Below are positions 27,401 to 39,400 of a stretch of DNA of 64,000 nucleotides, in pieces (the first letter of the stretch is position 1; every line of letters starts with the position of its first letter). The stretch comes from Rugalucina vietnamica (Eukaryota; Mollusca; Bivalvia; Lucinida; Lucinidae). The position numbers were made by a program, and so were the translations under genes. The notes under the pieces were generated by a model. It worked only from the letters and a program-made list of their open reading frames with translations. It ran no database searches and had not been told where the DNA came from. The stretch covers positions 28,481,621 through 28,545,620 of the forward strand of contig OZ024870.1 of the NCBI GenBank assembly GCA_964017185.1. The letters run 5' to 3'.

Positions 27401-30400
27401 GGTGTCCGTGAATTTAATGAAGTGAAGCTGTTTTATTTCAAACAGATGTTTGAATTTCATATTGATTTAATGCGAAAGTGGTCATTTATCATCATCTAAA
27501 AATGGCATACACCTAGTAGGGGGGTCAAAATATTATGCCATAATATATTGACCCCCCCCCCCCCCCCATGTTCCAGTATTATCAAAAATAGATGCATGTA
27601 GAAGCTGTTATATTTGATTAAGTGTTTGAATTTCACCTGTAATTACAGGAGAAAAAGTAATTTATCATCATATAAATAAATAGCATACACAGGGTAGGGG
27701 GGTCATAATATTATGACCCGCGGGTCACTTTTTGCCTATAATATTTTGACCCCCCCCCCCCCCCTAAAAGTGGTGTCCGTAAATTTAACCTAGTGAACCT
27801 GTTTTATTTCAATCAGATGTCTGAATTTCATGCGTAATTACAGGAGAAACTGGTCTTTTATCATTATCTAAACAAATAACATACACCTAACAGGGGGGTC
27901 AAAATATTATACCATAATATATTGACCCCCCCCCCCCCCCTGTTCCAGCATTATCGAAAATAGATGCATGTTGAAGCTGTTATATTTGATTAAGTGTTTG
28001 AATTTCACCTGTAATTACAGGAGAAAAAGTAATTTATCATCATATAAATAAATAGCATACACAGGGTAGGGGGGTCATAATATTATGACCCGCGGGTCAC
28101 TTTTTGCCTATAATATTTTGACCCCCCCCCCCTAAAAGTGGTGTCCCTGAATTTAACCTAGTGAAGCTGTTTTATTTCAATCAGATGTCTGAATTTTATG
28201 CATAATTTCAGGAGAAACTGGTCTTTTATCATTATCTAAACAAATAACATACACCTAACAGGGGGGTCAAAATATTATACCATAATATATTGACCCCCCC
28301 CCCCCCCCCTATCTACCAGTGATAATGGAAATAGATTAATGTAAATCATTTTTGCACTTGTTTGGTTTCGTTTATGATAACAAGAGAAAAAGGCTGACTA
28401 TTATCATTAGAAAAGTAACTTGAACATGGGGGGGTCAATATATTATGGTATAATATTTTGACCCCCCCTACTCATGAAATTTATTCTTTGACGAACCTTA
28501 GTAAATATATTATAATTTTCTTATTGAGTACATACATAGGTATTCCAATGCTGTTTTAAGCAGTTGACAGAAAAAAAAATTAGGGGGGTCAATATTTTAT
28601 AGGGGGGGTCAAAATATTATAGGGAAAAAGTGACCCGCGGGTCAAAATATTATGGGGGTCAAAATATTATCTGACACCGGGGGTGGGCGGGGGATAGCCG
28701 TGGAATGGAGCGGGGCTTTGAGCAAAGTTTTGCCGCGGCAGTGCGGGGGAAATACCCGGGGATTGCTTTATGTACACGTATGTTCACACACGTATGCAAA
28801 AAAGGCTGTGAATGAAAAGAAAGCAGGCTGCCGGGGAAAACAGCAGTGGTTTTACCAACGAGTAGTCCTTGCAGGGTGAGCTTGCATATTTTCATCCCGG
28901 TGTTTGCCGTACCAATATATTTACGCGATTTATATGCATGTGTTTGGAATTCATTACAGAAAAAAGTTTGAAGCAAAACCCGCACCTCGTTTCATGCCCA
29001 GGGGGGGTACTCTGAAATTTTCTGTATACATAGGCGAGGCTGACTTTTTTGGGGTCAAAATTTTGAATTTCCGTATTCTTTTTTGGGTTTTCAGAAAAAC
29101 TAGTTATTTTTTAGGGTAGTGAGCTTTTTATGGATATTTTTTTGGGGTCATGCCTTTTCTGAATTATTTTTTTGGGGTCATCTATAATTCTAAGTAATTT
29201 TTTGGGTTTTGCACATTTCTTGGGAAATCTCTTTATTTCTATAAAGATAAGAGTGGCTTACACTTATGTCTTACAAGGCCTTAAGATTCAATTTTGTTTG
29301 CGACCATGCCTTATGACTGGTCTCGGTGAAATTTTGGAAGCTTGATCATTATGATGTTGTTTGGATTGCAAATCAAATGGAATTAAAACCATCATAAGAC
29401 TTACACTTTGAGAATAAATAAAATCTTTAAATTTTATCCAACTTGGTATTTACTTCCTACTGTCTGAACACCATCTTTCAGAAACTGCATTTTTCAAAAT
29501 CACACTTTTCTGAAACACCACAAGAAAAATATGACCATGTCATATTTTTGCAACCCAAAAGTCTTAAAAAAAGTGCCGCAAAAAGTTTGAAAATCGGTTC
29601 ACTAGTAAAATAATTATGCCCAAAAAATACCTTGAATAGGCATTTTGCATGTGCAAGGGTGGTAAACCACACATTGAATTTGAAAATCAAGCAAATTTTT
29701 GGGAAAAAATTACGAGTTTGGCGCTCAGCTATGCATAGAATACAGTTTTGTTTTGGTTTGGTGCTTTTTAAATGAAAAATAACCAATTACAATTTTTCCG
29801 GGAAACTAATTACTTCCCTTGCTGACATTTTACAATGGAAAAAGCTCTATTCAAAATTATTTTCTGGCATAAAATTTTTATTTGTTAACCGATTTTCAAA
29901 ATTTTTATGGCACTTTTTAAGACTTTTGGAATGCAAAATGGCTACATGGTAATATTATTCTTGAGGTCTTTCAGAAAAGTGAGATTTTGAAAAATGCAGT
30001 TTCTGGAAGATGGTGATTAGACAGTAGTTCCTACATATACTAACTGTATTGTGACGTGTTCTGTTGGTTGGTTGATTTGGGATTTAACGTCCCACCAACA
30101 GCTTAGATCATATGGATGTGATAAAATTTCATCAATAGGCATAAAAAAGATGAATACATGTACATGTAATTTTTTGGGGTAAGCTAAAAGTTCAAGTATT
30201 TTTTTGGGTATGCCTGATAGGACTGGGGGTGGTCAGCAAATCTCGGTAATTTTTGGGGTTTGGAGGTAGAAGCTGGGGCCTCGCCTATGTATCCACAAAA
30301 AATGAGAGTACCCCCCCCCCTGGGGTTTCATGATCCGACGTGCTAGTTGTATTTTGTGAAAACGTTCACTTTAAATCTTTTCAAGGGAAACCACTAAAAC

Positions 30401-33400
30401 TTATTAAAATGAAGCTTTTTAATTGATCCTAAACTTCACATTCATCAAATAATTTGCATATACATGACCAGATTATTTTTTGAATCAAATGGCGTATACT
30501 AATAGTTTTCTAATTTAAATTCAAACCAACAGTTCAATGCTTGCAGCTTGCAACTGCACTACCCTCTAAATGAATGATTATTTGTCACTATATAGTTAAG
30601 TTACAAACAAGCCTTTTCCTATTTCACGAAATAGAAAGGAAACATGTAGTGGTTAAGTCACTCGCCTTGTAAACCAGCGGTTCGACCCCGGGCTTCTCTA
30701 AAAACAACAATAAAACTAACCTCCCGGTTGAACCTTCGGGTGCTCCCGGGACAACAAATCCACAAAAAACAACCTCCTATAGTACTGGTCTCGCCCAGGA
30801 AAAAAAAGACTCCGTGGTGCATGCCTTGTAAACCAGGGGTCGCAAGTTCGATCCCGGGCCCAAAACCAACAAAAACAACCTCCTACTCGGTTGAGCCTTT
30901 GGGTGCTCCCGGAACAACAAAACCAACAAGAACAACCTCATAGTACTGGTCTCGCCCAGTATAAAAGCAGCAAAAGTGCTTCGGTTCACTATTTTTGCGG
31001 GAACCAGTAAATAACAATATATGACAACCCCATTTAACCGTTTTCCCTCAAAATAGGCAGTCTAGCAGTGACTAAGTTAGATTTGTCATGAAGTGGTACA
31101 GACGAACACGGTGAATATGGTAAATAATAAGTAAGCCAACCATAATTTGCATACAATGCACAATGAAAAACTTTCGTCAATGGGGCGATGTAATAAACTA
31201 TTGCTAGTTATACTTATACTGTAGGCCCAATTATAATAGCCTAGGTGTACATAGCCTTCGAAAAAAAAATGACACATTTATGTAAATCTGACAATTATTT
31301 CTCTTACAGAAGGAAGTTGAGAATTGTTAAATTTAAAGTCTATTGTCAAATGCTCCGTTGATTTTTGCCTTCGATCTCAGTTCAGCATCCAAAGAATAGA
31401 CGCGGCATAGGCCAGAAGCAGCTCACTTTTTATGTGGATTCTTGTAGAGAAGAAATTGGAAAAGTTGATATTTCACTGTGAGGCCACGCAGGTACCAGAA
31501 TGAAACTTCACTATTTTGCGCATTTCCCTCGTATAAATATACTTAAGGAATTAAAATACGCAACACACTAAATTTCACCGTTTATGTATGTATTTGACAT
31601 TTTGATGAAATCCTTTTTATGAAATGACCTACTGACTGCTTTTTGCACGTGCTGAAATGAGAACACGTCATTTTATTGGCAAAATTAACGACAAAACGTC
31701 AAATACTATGAAAAACGCAAATTGTGACGTAAACGTCGGGGCGAAGGGGAAGATGACAAATTCTTTGCATGTGGGTTACGTGACGTCGACTTGATAATGT
31801 GCAATATTTACATTTTTATTGCAATCGCCCTATATGAAAGTATCTTTCTTGATGTTCTTCATTTCCCAATGAAAAACATTAAGTCACGTGACCTAGAGGC
31901 CACGCCTATAGGCGGGGCGACGTCAAAACCCATCCAGTGACGTTGTTTGTTTACTATCGTTGGCGTGACGTTGGTCGCGTATCGCCATGACGTTAGCCGC
32001 GAAAATTTGACGTTTTGGCTGTTCCAAAATTGCGTTAAGTCAAATTTAATGTCGAATAACATGAAATTGAGCGGTGATGTGCGCAATTAAAAATGTGATA
32101 CTTGATTGATAATATAAAATGTAAATATAAGTATTGAAATTCAGATTTTAGCTTTCACTGGATGATGAAAAACATTAGCTGTTTTAATGTCTCCGAGAAG
32201 CCCTTCGGGCTTCACAGACATTAAAACAGCCTAATGTTTTTCATCATCCAGTGAAAGCTAAAATCTGAATTTCAATCCTTAAATAAAGACTAGGATCATT
32301 GTATACTTAGGTGCCGTTCCATGTTGCGTTAAATCTTGCTAACGGAATGCTGAAGTTTACAATAACGAAAAATGAGTTATTAACGTCATTTAAATTATTC
32401 GATTTTGCCTATTTGTACCTAATCGGTATATATCGAACCAACATACGACACGACGTGCTTCTAATCAACAGTGACGTCCCAGGTACCGTAGAAATGAATC
32501 ATCGAAGCGTTTGTTTTGACGTTTGTTAAACAGAATATCACGTTATGTAAAGGAGCGAAACGGATTATATGCTTTGAGTAAACACTAGATTTACGCACTG
32601 TAATCAAACGTTTGGCAATTGATCATTTTTTAAATCAGAAAATTTGAAAAAACATAATGCGAGTCTTTAAAATACAGGATGTTTGATTTTGACGTTATAA
32701 TGGACGTTTAAGTGACGTCTAAAGTACAAATGTCATAATGTTTACGTAAATAACCATTTTATTGAATATAACGCATGCCGAAGGAAATTTTACTGGCTTT
32801 TGACTAATTTTTTCGATTGACGTTGGTGACGTTAAACGTCCCATAACATACCCAAATGTTACCAACTGATCAATGATTACATCTGCAATTACTTTTAGGG
32901 GTTTTGGAAACAAAATATTGGGTTTTATTTCAAATTTGACATTTACTGATCATGGTTACAGGGTGTGCTACTGAAGGTCAGTGTGGTTACGCGTACGCCA
33001 TTAAGCATACGTAACCGACATTGTGGCTCAACCTGTTGCAATTTGACGTTTAGATATTGTGTTCATATAAGAAGCTTAGTTATACCACAGACTTGCATTA
33101 CAAAGCATGTTTTTAGTAACCCAAAGTATTTGTTGCGTTTCTTTATTCCTTAAGTATATCTGTGCAAAATATCTTTTTGGTACCTGCGTGGCCTCACTAT
33201 GAATTTTGGAAAAGTGTGCGTAAAATCTGTGAATATCTTGCAAAAGCGCGCAATCATGGCGTCTTCAGTCACTATTGGTGACGTAACGTGACGTCATGAC
33301 GTCGATTCGAATTCCATGCGTGAAAGAGTCGACGTCATGACGTCAATCGGCAGCAATGACATTACTATTAAAGGATCTTATTTTTTTCCAAATTCGTAGG

Positions 33401-36400
33401 CCGCTAGATGCCAGACTTGCCTCATGCCCTTTCATATATTAGAAAGAAAAGGAGGGGATGCAGTATCTTTTAAGAATGCTTCTACGTAGCTATAATCATT
33501 ATGAAAACACGTCCATGCAATCTACAAAGTTGTATAAATTAAAAATTTTCATCAGAAATTTAATTTTTTTGATATTTTTGCTCAAAACTAGGCAGTTCTA
33601 ACGAGTACCCACAATCTATGTTTTGGAGCAAAAATAAGAAAAATAGGTATACCCTTGCAAACCCCAGTTTTTCTATATAAAAGTGGGGTTCAAAAGGGTA
33701 TACTTTTCGTGGACATGTTTTCCTGATGATGAAGAGCAGTCTGTTCAATGTTTACTGTTTGCAATATTTAACTTGACTGCTTCAGCAAATTTCAGTGTTT
33801 AAAATTTTTTAAAAGACCATTTGAAGAACTTACATGCACATTGTCTGTCATGTTGAGCACAGAAACCTTTCCTTGCACAAAAGGTCTCACATGGGTCCAC
33901 ATTATCTCACCAGTAAACTGAAATCAGAACAACTTTCTTTCTGAATGAATCTTAGGCCACTCTTGGACTCACATTATCATTTGGGCGAGCCAACTTTTAC
34001 TTTTAGGGACATCAGGAGTGATTTGAAATTTTTATTTCCTTGTTCAATGAATTTCCACTATGCAAACAAAATAGCTCCAGTGGAATACTGTCTTCTGCAG
34101 CATCACATCTGGGGCTATTCTGTTCACCTATGTCCAAGACATAAGTAAGCCGCATCATGTGATCAAACAATCTGCATATGCGAAAACAAAGATGCAGACC
34201 AGCTTCGCAATAACCGTGAAGCTGATCAGCGCCTTTGTTTTCCCTACAGATAGTAAAATTCCTCTACTTTCTATATCCAAAATTTCAAGCTTCTAGCCAT
34301 CTTCTGTGATGGTACAGACTAGTTTGTGGTGGACATGTTCGAAAACCATATTGGTTTTCTGATGAAGTGGCTCATATGTTTAAAGTCTAAGTATGGGATA
34401 AATTCAGAGTTATAAATGTTGTGGTGGTATTGTGTTTTATGTCCCAACAAACAGCTAAGACCATACAGAGACAGCACCATGGTTCAAAGTCTCGTGCACA
34501 AGACAAGAGAATCCAGGCTTAAACTCATGACCATAGGTACACGGTCTAACCACTATGCTTCTGACTTACAAGTTTGATGTATCACAATAAGCGGGGAAAA
34601 TCATTTGAGCAAGAGAAAATCTTTGTTTTTTGCCATATAGATAACGCTAACATTCTACTTGCTTAATTCTAAGACCATTCTGCAGCTGTATGGTAAGGTT
34701 TGTGATAGACTAGGCCCCGAGGTTATAAAACTTTTTTTATGCTCAGCTCAGCTGAGACTAAAACTTATCCTGCAAATAAATGTTAAAATGCCAACAACTG
34801 TTGGCATTTTAACATTTATAAGAACGACAAATTACAGGCTTTGGTGATTGTAACCTTAAATTTCAACTCATTTGGGATTTTTCAGTATTTACGAGCATAA
34901 AAGTTAAAATTTTATGCCGATCTGAGTTGAACATGAAAAATGTTTGATAACTTCGGGGCCTAGTCAAAACCCCTGCCTGACAAGACAATGCTCATTTGAG
35001 ATTTTGTGTTTGCAGCAATTGCATCATACATTACTTACATTGTAAGGATAGGCAACTACTTTATCTCCTACACTGAGATTGTTTTCAGCAAAGTTGTAGT
35101 TATTTGGAAAATCTTTCATTGATAGAACACTGAAACCAGAGGACCAATGGTCCTGTAAACGCTCACCTGAGACCTGAGATATATACATGTACCAATAAAC
35201 TTATTGACTAGAATGGTACAATGCATGTATATAACCCTAGGGCAGGGTCAGAACTTTTTCAAATCACAAAAATTCAGTCCATTTGCCAATGAACTGCAAG
35301 TTTTGTCCTTCAAATGACATTTGAACAATCTTTCTCCATTCAAATGCATGGGCGATCTAAGTTGACCTTGCCGTGAAATAGGTCAAGGTCATCCCAGTGT
35401 CATGATTTATACAAATTTTGTAGACCTCCGTTCCTTAATGCTTCATGCCAAGTTTCAAAATCATAGGCTTTCTGGTTCTGAAGAAGAAGATTTTTAAAAA
35501 ATTTTGCTATTTATAGCCATGGTGGCCATCTTGGTCACGTGACCTTGACCATATATATAAACTTTCATTTCCTCTTCCTAAGGATGCTCCACATAAAGTT
35601 TGGCTTTGATTGGCAAAGCAGTTTCTGAGAAAAAGCTGTTTGAATATTATGGTCATCTACATGTATATAGCTCCGGGGCAGGAGCAAACAACCCCTGGGC
35701 CTAAAATATTTTCATAAGCATAAATCTTCTGTCCATTTGCTCATTCCTAGCAAGTTTTCTGCCATTACATGACATTTTCCCATTTTTTCCCATTCAAATG
35801 CATGGGCGACCTAAGTTGACCTTGCCGTAAAATAGGTCAAGGTCATCCCAGGGTCATGATTTATTTAAACTTTGTAGAGCTCCATTCCCAGATGCTTCAT
35901 ACCAAGTTTCAAAATCAAAGGCCTTCTGGTTCTGAAGAAGAAGATTTTTAAAAGTTTTTGCTATTTATAGCCATGGCGGCCATCTTGGTCATGTGACCAT
36001 GACCATTTATATAAACTTTCATTCCCTCTTCCTAAGAATGCTTCACAAAAAGTTTGGCTTTGATTGGCCTAGGGGTTTCAGAGAAGAAGATGTTTCAATA
36101 TTATGGTCATATACATGTAAATACCCCCGGGGCAGGGGCAGACAACCCACTGGGCCCAAAATATTTTCTTAAACATAAATCTTCTGTCCATTTGCTCATT
36201 TCTAGCAAGTTTTCTGCCATTTAATTACATTTTCCTATTTTTTCCCATTCCAATGGATGGGAGACCTAAGTTGACCTTGCCGTAAAATAGGTCAAGGTCA
36301 TCCCAGGGTCATGATTTATGTAAACTTTGTAGAGCTCCATTCCCAGATGCTTCACACCAAGTTTCAAAATCATAGGCCTTCTGGTTCTGAAGAAGAAGAT

Positions 36401-39400
36401 TTTTAAACGTTTTTGCTATTTATAGCCATGGCGGCCATCTTGGTCATGTGACCTTGACCATTTATATAAACTTTCATTCCCTATTCCCAAGGATGCTCCA
36501 CATGAAGTTTGGCTTTGATTGGCCTAGCGGTTTCAGAGAAGACGATGTTTGAATATTATGGTCATATACATGTATATAGCCCCGGGGCAGGGGCAGACAA
36601 CCCCCCCAGGGGCTAGAATTTTCCATTAACATTAATCTTCTGTCCATTTGCCTATTCCCAGTAAGTTTTACCCATTAAATAGCATTTTACCATTTTTTCC
36701 CATTTAAATGCATTGGCGACCTAAGTTGACCTTGCTGTAAAATAGGTCAAGGTCATCCTAGGGTCATGATTTATATAAACTATAATGGGCCCCTGTCCCC
36801 AATGCTACATACCAAGTTTCGTGGAAATCGGCCCACTGGTTCTGGAGAAGAAGATTTTTAAAGGTTTTTGCTATTTATAGCCATGGTGGCCATCTTGGTC
36901 ATGTGACCTGGACCATTTATATAAACTTTCGTTCCCCCTTCCTTAGAGGATGCTCCACATGAAGTTTGGCTTTGATTGGCCAAGCGGTTTCAGAGGAGAA
37001 GATCTTTGAAATTGTGGACGACGGACGGATGCCGGAGCATGGGTATACTATAAGCTCACCTGTGAGCCTTCGGCTCAGGTGAGCTAAAAACAAATGACAA
37101 TGCAAATACTGAGAAAGTGCAAATACTGTCTTTAGGCCATCTTTCAGAAACTGTCATTTTCAATATCACACTTTTCTGACACACCTCGAGAAAATTATGA
37201 CCCGGCCACCATTTTGCATTCAAAAAGTCTTATACTGCGTTTACACTATGTTCCCGGCGGCCCCGGCAGCCCCGTTTGCTAGAAACGTAGCGTGCCATGG
37301 AGTTTTGGTAATATATTTCTCTGATTCTCAAGATCTATTACATTTTGTTACGTTTTCTTACGTTGTATTACGATATCCGTAACAAGCCGTGGTAGTGATA
37401 AGCCGGTGTGTCACGGAGGCGCTAAGGTACGTTACGGTTATCCACGATCTATCACGGTTATAAGCACGTTCTATTACAGCCTGTTACGTTCTGTTGCGGT
37501 CAGTTGCGTTTTGACCAAGGCGTAACACGTTTTTTCAGTCTGTCAAGGTCAGCTACGGTCAAAACGTAGACACCATACAATATAAAGAACATTTTTTCCT
37601 TTTGTATACAAATAAGTCCTTTGAAATAATAACAGCCGCGCCCCTCAACAACCGACTGCAGAGTTGATTAAGAAAGTTCGGGATTGTAATTATTTTTCAA
37701 TTGCATAGTGCAGCGTATGGTCTGTATTGTTCACTATAGTGACTGCTCCAATATGAAGGAACTTGTCCCCATGATATGCCATTATATGTCTATAAACTTC
37801 ACGCGCCGTGATAACCGTAACAGAACGTGACATACATAGTAGAACGGGGTAAACACCGTCAAAGACCATAACGCACCGTAACTTAACGCAACAAAACGTG
37901 TTGACTATTCCGTAGGAAACGGGACGAGACGTGAGACGATCGTGATCAAACGCAACAGAACGTGGAAGATCCGTAGCATGCCGTGCTATTCACTAGCTTC
38001 CCGTTGCACTACGGACCGCCTCCACGTTTCGCTACGTCCTGTTACGTTCTGTCACGGTGTGTTTTACGTTCAGCCCGTTTTATTACGGCCCATAACGTTT
38101 CTCATTTCCGCCGTGACAGCCGTGGCAGATTTTTAAACTGTCAAAAACTCTGTCACGGTGTCCATGGTTATCCCGGCGTGTTACGTTTGCCTATCCCGTT
38201 CCCCTGCGTTGCCTCACGGTTATCCCGTTTTGCTCACGGTTCTCTGAAACGTGGCCGCCGTGATCGCCGGGAACATAGTGTAAACGCAGTATTAAAAAGC
38301 GCCACAAAAATTTTAGGCCCAGAAACTAAAGAGGTCTTTTGCACATACAAAGTGTTACGTGCCAGGCGTAACTAGAAGATTAAGGAATCCAACAAGTTGG
38401 TTAGCCAGCAACAAGCTTTGTTTAAAATTTAACAAATCTATTTAGAAGTGATTTAACCAGTAATTACATGTGAAACAATCAAAAGCATATATACAATCAA
38501 ACAAAAATGAATGTACAATACCTTTCAAGATGTTAATTCCCTTAAAGAATGTCTGAATGTCCCTCAGAATTTTTTAACACAAGTCTGTATCAGTTTCTGA
38601 TCCCAAGAATTAAAGTTTGTTTCAAAATAGCACTATGTCCCAATCCAGAATCGAATATCACAAAGTAATCCAAGAATAAGTTTAAATTCCAGTAAGATAG
38701 ATTTTGACTTCTTAATAGTACCAGTACCCAAAGATTGTCCTTATGAAAATTTGTAGCCCTTATATAGCACTAAGGAACATTCAGGATTCTTCCAGCAAAT
38801 TCTATGATATCATATACTAAAAATAACAAGTTGTTTACCAAAATTTAATGTTCTGGAATATTCTAGAGAGGCCATTATCCTTCCAGAAAATTCCACAATA
38901 TTCTTTTGACATAAAAAAAGATTTTTCTAGAAGATTCTACATCTTTGGTTCTTCCAGATTTTTCCGGACTTTTCCGTCAAAGAACAATTTGAAATTTCTA
39001 GAAAATTCTGAAGTAAACAACATGTTTATGTCCAATATCTGGGACACTAAAAGTAAATAATTGCTAAGGACAACAAGTAAACATCATATGTATAACATCA
39101 TACTTTCCTGGGCATACTCCCTTGGGAAGTTTACCAGTACTGAATGCACATCTTTCAACAAGTAACTGTCGTACATAACAAAAGGAGGTAATCCAAAGCT
39201 TGAAATTATAGCAAATCTTTGAATGATTTTAAGAGCTCACTTTGATTTTCTTCTTGGAAAATAATTACTTTTCTAGCTCACATGTTCATAATGGAAAAAG
39301 CCCTATTCAAAATAATTTTCTTTCATGAATTTTTTATTTGTAAACACTTATTTTTTAATTTTTTAGGCACATTTTAAAGACTTTTGGAATGAAAACTGTG

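Larger units (their letters stand above)
11098..28676. mobile_element. 17.6 kb foldback element with array-built arms, CCGG target site
   Basis: Left end TGTAATATAATATTTTGACC; right end, read on the other strand, TGTCAGATAATATTTTGACC. Both ends carry the same sub-blocks in the same order (TGACCCGCGGGTCA, CCCTATAATATTTTGACCCC, then a unique stretch around AACAGCATTGGAATAC). CCGG flanks both ends (11094-11097 and 28677-28680). Joining the flanks gives a family F sequence (CACAAGTCATTTGTA ... CCGG ... GGGGGATAGC) like those at 10100 and 59270, so an empty site is implied. Left arm 11098 to about 15828; right arm about 15829-16762 plus 26730-28676, split by another element. No transposase frame seen. 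Its superfamily is not established; TGT...ACA ends with a 4-bp duplication would fit an integrase-like mover, but this is inference. Confidence 0.85.

Noticed and set aside
30823..30860. Possible tRNA gene with TGT anticodon
   Set aside because: Only the anticodon and T arms are tRNA-like; it is one of two tandem SINE fragments.
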